From: Pseudomonadota bacterium
Lineage (GTDB): Bacteria > Pseudomonadota > Gammaproteobacteria > Burkholderiales > Burkholderiaceae_B
Direction of reading: 5' to 3'
Assembly: GCA_023423975.1 (NCBI GenBank)
Contig: JAFAEO010000026.1
Location: 143,958 to 207,957, forward strand
DNA: 64,000 nt
Both the position numbers and the translations under genes were made by a program. The notes under the pieces were generated by a model. It ran no database searches. It was not told where the DNA came from and was given only the letters and a program-made list of their open reading frames with translations. Of this stretch, positions 42,440 to 50,874 are shown piece by piece; within the stretch, counting starts at the first letter, position 1; each line of letters opens with the position of its first letter.

Positions 42440-43227
42440 GTCAGCGTGTTTCCATCAAAAGCCCCCAGGACATCGCCAAGGCGCGCATCGCCGGAAAGCT
42501 TGCGGCCGATGTGCTGCATATGATTGCTCCGCATGTAAAAGCCGGCGTAACCACCGATGATCTGGATCGTTTGTGCAACGACTATATCGTCAATGTCCAG
42601 AATACCATCCCGGCCAACATCGGCTACCACGGTTTCCCCAAAACTGTGTGTACCTCGGTCAACCATGTCATCTGTCATGGCATTCCTTCCGACAAGGTGC
42701 TGCGCAACGGCGATATCATCAATATTGATGTGGCCATTATCAAGGATGGCTGGTACGGTGATACCAGCCGCATGTATTTTGTGGGCGAACCCGGGCCGCT
42801 GGCCAGGCGCCTGGTGCATACAACCTATGAAGCCATGGTGGCCGGTATCCGTCAGGTGCGTCCTGGCGCCACATTGGGCGATGTCGGCTACGCCATACAG
42901 AATGTAGCCCATCGCGAAGGCTTCAGTATCGTTCGTGAATACTGCGGCCATGGTATCGGACAGATCTACCATGATGATCCACAAGTGCTGCACTACGGAC
43001 GACCAGGCGAGGGGCTCAGGCTGCAGGAAGGCATGATGTTTACCATCGAACCCATGATCAATGCCGGCAAACGTCATTCGCGGCAACTTGCCGATGGCTG
43101 GACGGTGGTGACCAAGGACCACTCGTTGTCGGCTCAGTGGGAGCATATGGTCGTGGTCACGGCCGATGGGTTTGAGGTGCTTACCCCCTGGCCGGAAAAT
43201 CAGGACGGCTACGAACCCATTCGCTGA
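42436..43227 (+). CDS. map: type I methionine aminopeptidase
   Basis: A 263-residue enzyme that removes N-terminal Met from new proteins. All five metal ligands are in place: DVAIIKDGWYGDTSRM (two Asp), GHGIGQ (His), FTIEPM (Glu) and QWEHMVVV (Glu). HGFPKTVCTSVNHVICHG is the conserved substrate region. The ATG at 42436 overlaps the ParD-like stop; the frame from 42328 is rejected. It may be a secondary map copy, since the housekeeping one usually lies near rpsB. Confidence 0.94.
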   Translation: MSQRVSIKSPQDIAKARIAGKLAADVLHMIAPHVKAGVTTDDLDRLCNDYIVNVQNTIPANIGYHGFPKTVCTSVNHVICHGIPSDKVLRNGDIINIDVAIIKDGWYGDTSRMYFVGEPGPLARRLVHTTYEAMVAGIRQVRPGATLGDVGYAIQNVAHREGFSIVREYCGHGIGQIYHDDPQVLHYGRPGEGLRLQEGMMFTIEPMINAGKRHSRQLADGWTVVTKDHSLSAQWEHMVVVTADGFEVLTPWPENQDGYEPIR

Positions 43228-43254
43228 TCTTCGCATGGATGTTGCATTGGGCTG

Positions 43255-43278
43255 ACGCAGGCGATTGCCTGCGTTTGT
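43255..43278 (+). terminator. intrinsic terminator after map
   Basis: ACGCAGGC (43255-43262), loop GATT, GCCTGCGT (43267-43274), then TTG. A short T-tract makes it moderate. Confidence 0.6.
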
Positions 43279-43351
43279 GCCTGACCAATCTTGTAGAGAC
43301 CGATTCTGCGGTACGATTACCTTCGGCGCCGCAAGGCCGCTGATCTGTGGG

Positions 43352-43379
43352 CATCCCGGTGCGCCGCGCACCCGGGATG
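43352..43379. repeat. GC-rich hairpin before carboxymuconolactone gene
   Basis: CATCCCGG (43352-43359) and CCGGGATG (43372-43379), with an inner TGCG/CGCA stem. It could be a REP-like element or a leader stem 52 bp upstream of the start codon. Confidence 0.45.
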
Positions 43380-43431
43380 ACGCAGGCACGATTTCCTTTC
43401 CTATTGTCCATTTTGTTCGGAATTATGCACC

Positions 43432-44694
43432 ATGAGTTTTGATCCAGTTGACCACGATCTTGAACGAGGCCTGAATAACCGCCGTCGCGTCCTGGGCGAT
43501 GCCTGGGTAGAGCGCTCACTGACCGGCGCCAACGATTTCAATGCCGAGTTTCAACAATTGATCTCCCGGTTTGCCTGGCACGAAATCTGGAGCCGACCCG
43601 GTCTGGAACACAAGACGCGCCGTATTATTGTTCTGTCTATTACGATTGCAATGGGACGCTGGGAAGAATTTGACCTGCATGTGCGTGCGGCGCTCACGGG
43701 TGAGGCGTCGTCGCGCCTGACCCCGGACGAGATCAAGGAAGTACTGATGCAGGCGGCGATTTATGCCGGTGTTCCTGCTGCCAATACGGCTTTCAGTCAT
43801 GCCATGGCTATCTTGCGCGAAGTCGGGCCACAAATCGGCTACGAGCCGCAATCCTTCTCTCCTTTGGACGTCTCTCATTCCGGTACCGGGCACGAAGGTC
43901 GTACGGTGAGCAAGCCGGCGCTGCATTACACAATACGCAAGGCCCGCAATGGCAATGCAAAAAATACAGTTGTGTTAAGTCATGCGCTGGGTTGCGATCT
44001 GACCATGTGGGACCGCCTGGCCAGCGAGCTGGCGGCCGATCATGATGTGATTGCCTATGATCATCGTGGCCATGGCAGTTCCGATGCGCCTGCGGGACTG
44101 TACGACATGGCTGAACTGGCGGATGACGCTGCACGTCTGCTGCGCGAACTGGACTGCGGTCCGGTGGTGTGGATCGGCCTGTCCATGGGCGCAATGGTCG
44201 GCCAGGAACTGGCCTTGCGCCATCCCGAACTTCTGGTTTCACTTGTGATTGCCAATTCCACTTCGGGGTACCCACAAGAGGCGCGGGACAACTGGCGTCA
44301 GCGTATTGCGACTGTGCAGGAGCAGGGTATTGAGGCCATTGCCGATGCCGTGATGCAGCGCTACTTTCATGATACATTCCGGCGCGAGCATGCCGGAGAA
44401 GTGGCCGCTTACCGTCGTCGCCTGTTGACCGCCGACACCGAAGGATATATTGGGTGCTGCAACGCCGTTGGCACGGTCGATATCACAGAAAGGCTTAAAA
44501 ACCTGTCGTTGCCGGTTTTGGTCATCGCCGGCCGTCTGGACCAGGGGGCGCCGCTGCAGATGTCGGAAATTATGAGCAACGAGATTGCGGGCGCGCAATT
44601 GGTGGTGCTGGAGGACGCATCGCACATTGCCGTCGTCGAACAGCCCGAGGCGTTTGCGCGCGCCGTACAGCAATTTCTGAATAAACAAGGCTGA
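43432..44694 (+). CDS. fused 4-carboxymuconolactone decarboxylase / 3-oxoadipate enol-lactonase
   Basis: A 420-residue fusion. Residues 1-130 are a PcaC-type decarboxylase (RRRVLGDAWVERSL, WSRPGLEHKTRRIIVLSITI, HVRAALTGEASSRLTPDEIK). Residues 165-420 are an alpha/beta hydrolase like PcaD, with nucleophile motif GLSMGAM (Ser near 251), Asp in DQGAP and His in ASHIA. These are the last steps converting protocatechuate ring-cleavage product to 3-oxoadipate. The order is decarboxylase first, the reverse of the actinobacterial PcaL fusion. No other pca genes are near, so the substrate could be a related lactone. Confidence 0.9.
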   Translation: MSFDPVDHDLERGLNNRRRVLGDAWVERSLTGANDFNAEFQQLISRFAWHEIWSRPGLEHKTRRIIVLSITIAMGRWEEFDLHVRAALTGEASSRLTPDEIKEVLMQAAIYAGVPAANTAFSHAMAILREVGPQIGYEPQSFSPLDVSHSGTGHEGRTVSKPALHYTIRKARNGNAKNTVVLSHALGCDLTMWDRLASELAADHDVIAYDHRGHGSSDAPAGLYDMAELADDAARLLRELDCGPVVWIGLSMGAMVGQELALRHPELLVSLVIANSTSGYPQEARDNWRQRIATVQEQGIEAIADAVMQRYFHDTFRREHAGEVAAYRRRLLTADTEGYIGCCNAVGTVDITERLKNLSLPVLVIAGRLDQGAPLQMSEIMSNEIAGAQLVVLEDASHIAVVEQPEAFARAVQQFLNKQG

Positions 44695-44769
44695 GCAAAC
44701 CAGACCAGGAGCGTGGTTCTAGCCAAAGTCCATGATCTTGCAGGCCTGATATTTTCCGAAAGAAACGTA

Positions 44770-44793
44770 GCATACGCCGGGTAAGGCGTATGC
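44770..44793 (+). terminator. hairpin after pcaCD-like fusion
   Basis: GCATACGCC (44770-44778) and GGCGTATGC (44785-44793) pair perfectly over 9 bp. No T-tract follows, so termination is uncertain. Confidence 0.4.
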
Positions 44794-44830
44794 ACCCATT
44801 CGATTAAATAGTGCGGGTAATGCTGTAAAG

Positions 44831-44876
44831 GTCAATAATATAATCTATTGACATTTAAGTGGGCCTGTTTTAGTAT
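44831..44876 (+). promoter_or_regulatory. sigma-70 promoter with operator over the -35 box (panE-like operon)
   Basis: TTGACA (44848-44853), 17-base spacer, TAGTAT (44871-44876). GTCAATA (44831-44837) and TATTGAC (44846-44852) are perfect inverted arms, the right one lying on the -35. A bound repressor would block this promoter. Confidence 0.6.
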
Positions 44877-44972
44877 AAATTGCCTGAAGGCAAGGAGACA
44901 AGGCAGGTGTTTATACAGGCTTGCCATGGCGATGCCACATGCTACATCCATACTTACACCAGAAAGGAATAG

Positions 44973-45998
44973 ATGAGTACACAGGATAAAACCAAAGTCT
45001 GCATCATTGGTGCCGGCGCTATCGGCGGCTATCTGGGCGTGCGTCTTGCCAGGAGCGGCGCTCAGGTGAGCGTGCTGGCCCGCGGCCAGACCCTGCAGGC
45101 CATACAGGCGCGTGGGTGGATACTGGAAGAAGGCCAGGAGCGGCAGGTCGCGCAAGTGCATGCGTCGGCCAAGGCTGCAGCGCTCGGTCCGCAGGATATC
45201 ATCATTCTTACCGTCAAAACCCATGCGCTGCAGGACATTGCCGTCATGGTGCCTGAACTTTGCCACGCGAACACGATTGTTATTCCCGCCATCAACGGTA
45301 TTCCCTGGTGGTTTACCCAAGGGCTGGACAACAGCGAGGGGCTCACCCAACAATTGCCCGCGCAACTTAAGGCCCTGGATCCCAGCGGCATTATTGCAGG
45401 CGCCATTGATACCGATCGCATTATCGGGTGCGTTGTCTATCCCTCGTGCTATAGCCCAGAACCTGGTGTGTCCCATCATAGTTCGGGCAATCGGCTGGTG
45501 CTTGGCGAAATAGGTCGCTGTGCGGATCAATCAACCCAGGACCGGCTCGATCATGTGGTTGCGCTGTTCAATACGGCCGGCCTGGCTGCAGAAAAAACAT
45601 CTGCCATTCGTTCTGCTGTCTGGGAAAAGCTATTGGGCAATGCCTGCTTCAATCCGGTCAGTATGCTCACCGGTTCACAGACCGATCTGATGATTGACGA
45701 TCCTGCCATTTACCGTTTGTTCGTCGCGCTTATGGACGAGGTGGTTGCGGTAGGCGCGGCGCTGGGTATTGTTGTGAGCGTAACACCGCAGCAACGTCTT
45801 GCTGTCACGCGCAAGCTGGGTGCAGTCAAAACCTCGATGCTGCAGGATACCGAAGCCGGACGCCCGGTCGAAATAGAGGCCATTCTTGGCGCGTTTGTGG
45901 AGCTGGCAGTAAGCCTGCAAATCGCCACGCCGATCGCGACAACCATCTATGCGCTGGCGCGTATGCGAGCGCGAACTTTCGGACTGCTTAAACATTAA
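44973..45998 (+). CDS. 2-dehydropantoate 2-reductase family (PanE/ApbA)
   Basis: A 341-residue NADPH-dependent reductase fold: GAGAIGGYLGVRLARSG at 11-27, TVKTHALQD, and WEKLLGNACFNPVSMLTG, which carries the catalytic Lys near residue 214. True PanE makes pantoate for CoA synthesis. Here the gene heads an operon with a class I hydro-lyase, so it more likely reduces another 2-keto acid in a catabolic route. AAAGGAAT is the ribosome site. A strong promoter with an operator lies upstream. Confidence 0.87.
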   Translation: MSTQDKTKVCIIGAGAIGGYLGVRLARSGAQVSVLARGQTLQAIQARGWILEEGQERQVAQVHASAKAAALGPQDIIILTVKTHALQDIAVMVPELCHANTIVIPAINGIPWWFTQGLDNSEGLTQQLPAQLKALDPSGIIAGAIDTDRIIGCVVYPSCYSPEPGVSHHSSGNRLVLGEIGRCADQSTQDRLDHVVALFNTAGLAAEKTSAIRSAVWEKLLGNACFNPVSMLTGSQTDLMIDDPAIYRLFVALMDEVVAVGAALGIVVSVTPQQRLAVTRKLGAVKTSMLQDTEAGRPVEIEAILGAFVELAVSLQIATPIATTIYALARMRARTFGLLKH

Positions 45999-46006
45999 GA
46001 GAAATA

Positions 46007-46876
46007 ATGGCCATTACATTTGAAACGATCAAACAGGTGACTGCGCAGCTTTATGAGCGGTCACTCAAGCAGATCCCGGACGATACTCGCCAGGCCTTGG
46101 TGCAGGCGAGTTCTCGCGAGATCAATGAGACAGGTCGGCGCACCTTGCAAATCATGATCGAAAGCGCCGATGCGGCGCGCAGCCAGCAGTCGCTGGTCTG
46201 TTCCGACTCTGGTGTGCCGGTTTATTTCATGCAGATTGGTACGCAGGCACAGTTTGAGGGCAATGTGAAGCAGGCCATTGAAGAAGGGTTTGCGCAGCTG
46301 GTTGGCACGATCAACCCGCCGCTGTTGCCGCATGTGACCAATCCGCTCACGCTTGAGCGAGGTTACCAGGGCAAGGGCATGCCGATTACCACCTTCGATC
46401 TGGTGGATGGCGCAGACTATATCGACATAACCTGTTCGCCCAAGGCGCTGGGTTCGGGGCGCTGGGCTGCGCTGGAAATATTCAGTTTTCCCGATTTGCC
46501 GACCATAGAGAATTTTGTGATGGAGACCGTCGTCAAGGCGGGTTCCCAGCCTTGTCCGCCCGTGGTGATCGGCGTGGGCATTGGCGGCTCATTTGATTAT
46601 GCCGCGAAAATGGCCAAGGAGGCCACGTTGCGGCAAATTGGCACGGTCAATCCCGAACCCATTCTGGTGGATATGGAAGCGCGCTTGCTGGAGCGGATCA
46701 ATAAAACCGGTTTTGGCCCCATGGGCACCGGAGGTGACAGCACTTCCATGGCCGTCCATATCAATTACTGCGCAGGTCATGGCTTTACACCTGTCGCGGT
46801 CTGTTTTAACTGCTGGATCAACCGGCGTACGCGGGCACGCTGTTATAACGACGGTCGTATTGAAATGATGGAGTAA
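46007..46876 (+). CDS. class I fumarase / L-tartrate dehydratase-type hydro-lyase, alpha subunit
   Basis: A 289-residue subunit of two-component Fe-S hydro-lyases (TtdA, FumA N-terminal half). Likely 4Fe-4S ligands are Cys in SLVCSDSGVP, SQPCPPVVIGVGIGG and VAVCFNCWINRR. The segment usually reading PKGGGSEN is instead CSPKALGSGRWAALEIF, which departs from fumarase and tartrate dehydratase and hints at another hydroxy-acid substrate. It starts 8 bp after the PanE-like gene and is followed 6 bp later by its beta subunit. Confidence 0.85.
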   Translation: MAITFETIKQVTAQLYERSLKQIPDDTRQALVQASSREINETGRRTLQIMIESADAARSQQSLVCSDSGVPVYFMQIGTQAQFEGNVKQAIEEGFAQLVGTINPPLLPHVTNPLTLERGYQGKGMPITTFDLVDGADYIDITCSPKALGSGRWAALEIFSFPDLPTIENFVMETVVKAGSQPCPPVVIGVGIGGSFDYAAKMAKEATLRQIGTVNPEPILVDMEARLLERINKTGFGPMGTGGDSTSMAVHINYCAGHGFTPVAVCFNCWINRRTRARCYNDGRIEMME

Positions 46877-46882
46877 ACGGAC

Positions 46883-47476
46883 ATGTCCATTACCACCCAC
46901 CGCATGACGTTTCCGCTGTCTGCCAGTGACGCACGCACGCTGCGGGCCGGCGATCAGGTCATTATTGATGGTGAAATTATTATTACCGCCGGGCTGCCCA
47001 CCCATGCCCGTTTTCTGGATTGCCTGGATGGCAAAGAGCCGTTTCCCATGGACCTGCACGGCGCTTCGATGTTCCATCTGGGCAGCTATAGTCGGGAAAC
47101 TGACGGGCAGTTTGAGATTTTGTATATCAATCCGACCACAAGTACCCGTTTCAATCCGCATATGCCCCGCCTGATCCGCGAACTGCAACTGCATGCAACT
47201 GGCGGCAAAGGCGGGCTGGATCAGGCCAGCGCCCAGGCCATGCAAGAGGCCGGCTGTGTCTATCTGTCTTTCCTGGGAGGCGGCTGCACGCTATTGAGCC
47301 AGGCCATTGAGCAGGTGCTGGAAGTGGGGTGGACCGATATGCTGACTCACTATCGCGTGGTGCGCCTGCGTGTGAAAGGACTGGGGCCGGTCACGGTGGG
47401 GATTGATGCGCATGGCAATAACCTGTATGCGCAGATTCATGAGAACGCGCAGGAACAGCTCAAGAGCGGGGCTTAG
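46883..47476 (+). CDS. class I fumarase / L-tartrate dehydratase-type hydro-lyase, beta subunit
   Basis: A 197-residue swivel-domain subunit like TtdB and the FumA C-terminal half: LRAGDQVIIDGEIIITAGLP, HARFLDCLDGKEPFPMDLHG and the C-terminal RVKGLGPVTVGIDAHGNNLY. The Thr/Gly-rich GLPTHAR loop contacts substrate in the family. Encoded directly after the alpha subunit; the two form the active heteromer. No terminator with a T-tract seen after it. Confidence 0.87.
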   Translation: MSITTHRMTFPLSASDARTLRAGDQVIIDGEIIITAGLPTHARFLDCLDGKEPFPMDLHGASMFHLGSYSRETDGQFEILYINPTTSTRFNPHMPRLIRELQLHATGGKGGLDQASAQAMQEAGCVYLSFLGGGCTLLSQAIEQVLEVGWTDMLTHYRVVRLRVKGLGPVTVGIDAHGNNLYAQIHENAQEQLKSGA

Positions 47477-47744
47477 AGCCAGCAACAATGCAAGGTCGCT
47501 TTAAGCCGTGTGACGATAATAATAAACACGCCCGCAAAAAGCACCACATCCGCTCATGCCTATACGCTACGCCGGCCCCACTACTGTCTGCATTCGCAGT
47601 ACCATAAGCAAAGGCGTTGGGACAGGCGCCGGCACAAGCATTGCGGGCGCCATCTGTTGATCTCGTACTCGCACAGGTCTTCAATCCCGCATTGCGTGTA
47701 CTTGGGTGCTCGCGCTGCAAGCATGATGTGACAGGAGACCGATA

Positions 47745-48107
47745 ATGAAAAAAGATCAGATCCAGATCAAGCGTGTATACGATGAGCCGGATGATAACGA
47801 TGGTTACCGCGTGCTCGTCGACCGATTATGGCCGCGAGGTATCAAAAAAGAAGATCTGAAGCATGATCTTTGGCTCAGGGAAGTCACCCCCAGCAGCGCG
47901 TTGCGTAAATGGTTCCATGAGAACACGGACCAATGGGCCGAATTTACGAAACGCTATTGTGCCGAACTGGATGAAGCGCCGGATGCGGTGCAGCAACTGA
48001 TAGACAAATCGCGACAAGAGCGCGTGACCCTGCTGTATGCGGCAAAAGATGAACAGCACAATAACGCCAATGCCTTGCGGGATTATCTGCTTGCTCATGC
48101 GAAATAA
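47745..48107 (+). CDS. DUF488 family protein (YeaO-like)
   Basis: A 120-residue protein with IKRVYDEPDDNDGYRVLVDR, LWPRGIKKEDLKHDLWLREV, TPSSALRKWFHENTDQWAEF and VTLLYAAKDEQHNNA. These are standard DUF488/YeaO motifs. Biochemical function is unknown; the family is found widely in proteobacteria. ACAGGAGA precedes the start. It converges on the quinoprotein gene, with two stems between. Confidence 0.9.
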   Translation: MKKDQIQIKRVYDEPDDNDGYRVLVDRLWPRGIKKEDLKHDLWLREVTPSSALRKWFHENTDQWAEFTKRYCAELDEAPDAVQQLIDKSRQERVTLLYAAKDEQHNNANALRDYLLAHAK

Positions 48108-48110
48108 ATA

Positions 48111-48148
48111 GCCCCGATAGCGCTGTCTATGACAGTTGCTATTGGGGC
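48111..48148. terminator. bidirectional terminator between DUF488 gene and quinoprotein gene
   Basis: A long stem: GCCCCGATAGC pairs with GCTATTGGGGC (one G-U), with an inner CTGT/ACAG. On the reverse strand it is followed by TATTTATTT. Confidence 0.65.
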
Positions 48149-48180
48149 CGTGTATTGCATGTGTATTAACGCTTTTCTTG

Positions 48181-48216
48181 CGCAAGGCTGATGCCGGACA
48201 GCACATCAGCCTTGCG
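48181..48216. repeat. 13-bp perfect hairpin 3' of quinoprotein gene
   Basis: CGCAAGGCTGATG (48181-48193) and CATCAGCCTTGCG (48204-48216) around a 10-base loop, 11 bp after the quinoprotein stop. No T-tract in either direction; probably mRNA 3'-end protection. Confidence 0.6.
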
Positions 48217-48226
48217 ATTTCATCTG

Positions 48227-50707
48227 CTATTGTTCCTTGTGCGCGTCATCCGGCAGCGCATAGGCAATGATGTAGTCGCCGCGATCAGGAGACTGCCTGG
48301 CTCCGCCGGCATTGATCACAACATACTGCTTGCCGGTTTTGGGAGAAATGTACGACATGGGGCCGGACTGGCTACCAACCGGCAGGCGAGATTTCCAGAT
48401 TTCCTTGCCGGTGGCCGAATCATAGGCGCGCAGGTAGAAGTCCTGGGTGCCTGCGAAAAACAGCAGCCCGGCCTGGGTCGCCAGGGAAGGGCCCAATGTG
48501 GGCATACCGACAGGAATGGGCATACCCATACGAATGCCCAGTGGCCCTGTATCCTGGACAGTGCCAACCGGAACCTGCCAGATGATCTTGCGGGTTTTCA
48601 GGTCAATGGCGGTCATGGTACCGAATGGCGGTTTCTGGCAAGGGATACCCAATTGCGACAGAAAACGCTCACGCATCGCGCCATAGGGCGTGCCGTCCTG
48701 AGGAACCACGCCCATCTCAATGCCGCTGGCGCCAGCGCCCACTTTGTCGCGAGGGATCATGTAATTGGCCAGGCCCAGCCGCATGTCGTTGACAAACATA
48801 TAGTTGGTGGTCGGATCAACCGAGACGCCGCCCCAGTTCATGCCACCCAGCGAGCCGGGAAACTGTAGCGCACGATCTTCTCCGGGCGGAGTATAGACGC
48901 CGTCGTGACGCATGCCCTTGAACTGAATCCGGCACAGCAACTGATCAAATGCGGTGGCGCCCCACATATCGGCTTCTTTTAACGTCTGGTTGCCGATAGA
49001 AGGCATGCCTACGGAAAACGGCTGGGTGGCGGCGTAGCGCTCACCCTTGACATTGCCTTGCGGTACCTGCTTTTCCTGTACCTGCGCCAGCGGTTTGCCA
49101 GTCACGCGGTCGAGCATGAAGATTTCACCCTGCTTGGTCACTTGTACCAGCGCGAAGTTGGTGCCACCTTTGCCATCGGGAATGTCATAAAGCAACGGTT
49201 GCGCAGGTAGGTCAAAGTCCCACAAGTCATGGTGAGTGGTCTGAAAGTGCCAGCGCACCTTGCCGGTTTTTACATCCAGTGCGACGATAGAGGAACTGTA
49301 TTTGTCATCCAGTTCAGTGCGCTGGGCGGCGTAAAAGTCCGGTGTGGCATTGCCGGTGGGTAAATAAACCAGGCCAAGCTTGGCATCATAGGACATGGCG
49401 GACCACACGTTCGGGGTGCCCCGGGTGTAGGTCTGGCCTTCGGGCGGCGCGCCGGTTATTTCCGGATTGCCCGGATCCCACGCCCATTCCAGGTTGCCGG
49501 AAATGACATTGAAGGCGCGCACGACGCCTGGCGGCTCGTCTACGGCAAAATTGTCAGCAACACGTCCGCCCACAATCACCAGATTGCCCGCCACCAGTGG
49601 TGTAGATGTTTGCTGGTAGTAGCCGTCTTTGACTTCGCCCATGCCCACTTTCAGGTCGACCGTGCCCATGTTGCCGAACTCGGTGCAGGGCTGGCCGTTG
49701 TCTGCATTGATTGCAATCAGGCGGGCATCGGTAGTGGGTAAAAACAGGCGCCGCGCGCAGGTTACCGCGTTCGCCGGCTGACTATCCGGCATTGTGCCGG
49801 CCGGTGTCGTGCCGTCGGTTGGGGAAGGATTCTGATCGCCGGCCGGTTGAGCAACTTCGGCACGGGCCTGGGCTACGGTACTGGCACTGGCGGTCGCGTC
49901 GAAATAACCCAAACCGCGGCAGCGTTGCCAGTTAGGCGCAGTTGCCTTCGAATCGTAACGCCATTTTTCCTTGCCGGTATCAACATCCAGTGCCAGCACC
50001 TTGCTGTAGGGCGTGCATACATACAGCGTGTCGCCGATCTGCAGCGGTGTGTTCTGGTCTTCGGCACCCGATCCCGTGCTTTCAGGAATGTCGCCTGTAT
50101 GAGCAGTCCAGGCCACTTGCAGTTTGCCGATATTGTTCTTGTTGATCTGATCCATGGCCACAAAGCGCGTTCCGCTTGTAGTGTTGCCCCAATGCTCCCA
50201 GTTTGTTGGCGGGTCATTAGGGTCAGCCTTGGTGACGGCGGCAATATGCTCGGCTTCGAGGACCGATTTCGGAAAGAAGAAAAGGGTGAACGTGGCAACA
50301 ATGCCGATGGCCAGTACAACCGAGGCCCAGCGCGTGACGCGGCAGGGCGCTTTGCCCTGGGCACGTCGCAATGCCGGCGTGGCCAGGGTGATCAGCAAAG
50401 CCAGAACGGCAAAGGCAAAGACGCGTGCGACCAATGGCCAGAATTCCCAGCCCGCTTCCCATACCGCCCAAATGAGGGTGGCAATAAATGCCAGGGCATA
50501 AAGCCAGGCACCCAGCAGGCTGCGCTTCCAGAGCAGGTAGCCTGACAGCAGCAAGGCCAGACCCATCAATACGTAATAAACACTACCGCCCAGCACAGCG
50601 AGCCAGGCACCTGCGCCGGTAAGGAACAAGCCGATCAGCATAATGAGCGCTGCCAGCAGTGTCAGGCCGGTGGCGGCAATGCCGGATATGGGTCTGCGTT
50701 CGTCCAT
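48227..50707 (-). CDS. gcd: membrane-bound PQQ-dependent glucose/quinate/shikimate dehydrogenase
   Basis: An 826-residue quinoprotein. Five hydrophobic segments (residues 10-140) anchor it to the inner membrane and bind ubiquinone; the periplasmic propeller follows. Motifs: WEHWGNTTSGTRFVAMDQIN, ENQNTPLQIGDTLYVCTPY-like (EDQNTPLQIG) and TTHHDLWDFDLPAQPLL with the catalytic Asp. CARRLFLPTTDARLIAINAD is also family-typical. Glucose (Gcd) and quinate (QuiA) enzymes are hard to separate by eye, so the symbol is tentative. AAGGGGAA is the ribosome site. Its neighbour on the same strand is a PqqU-like receptor, linking cofactor supply and use. Confidence 0.88.
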   Translation of the reverse strand: MDERRPISGIAATGLTLLAALIMLIGLFLTGAGAWLAVLGGSVYYVLMGLALLLSGYLLWKRSLLGAWLYALAFIATLIWAVWEAGWEFWPLVARVFAFAVLALLITLATPALRRAQGKAPCRVTRWASVVLAIGIVATFTLFFFPKSVLEAEHIAAVTKADPNDPPTNWEHWGNTTSGTRFVAMDQINKNNIGKLQVAWTAHTGDIPESTGSGAEDQNTPLQIGDTLYVCTPYSKVLALDVDTGKEKWRYDSKATAPNWQRCRGLGYFDATASASTVAQARAEVAQPAGDQNPSPTDGTTPAGTMPDSQPANAVTCARRLFLPTTDARLIAINADNGQPCTEFGNMGTVDLKVGMGEVKDGYYQQTSTPLVAGNLVIVGGRVADNFAVDEPPGVVRAFNVISGNLEWAWDPGNPEITGAPPEGQTYTRGTPNVWSAMSYDAKLGLVYLPTGNATPDFYAAQRTELDDKYSSSIVALDVKTGKVRWHFQTTHHDLWDFDLPAQPLLYDIPDGKGGTNFALVQVTKQGEIFMLDRVTGKPLAQVQEKQVPQGNVKGERYAATQPFSVGMPSIGNQTLKEADMWGATAFDQLLCRIQFKGMRHDGVYTPPGEDRALQFPGSLGGMNWGGVSVDPTTNYMFVNDMRLGLANYMIPRDKVGAGASGIEMGVVPQDGTPYGAMRERFLSQLGIPCQKPPFGTMTAIDLKTRKIIWQVPVGTVQDTGPLGIRMGMPIPVGMPTLGPSLATQAGLLFFAGTQDFYLRAYDSATGKEIWKSRLPVGSQSGPMSYISPKTGKQYVVINAGGARQSPDRGDYIIAYALPDDAHKEQ

Positions 50708-50874
50708 TGTATTCCCCTTTTGAAACAGACAACTTTACAACGATGATTCTTCGGGCTCTGGTGCAGCGCATTGTGCAATAGTGCGCAAGCCGCTGACAAC
50801 GTGACTGCCAGCGTGATTTGTGCAGCCGGCACAGTAATGCAGACCGGATCAGCAAGGCTGGATATATTCTAACG

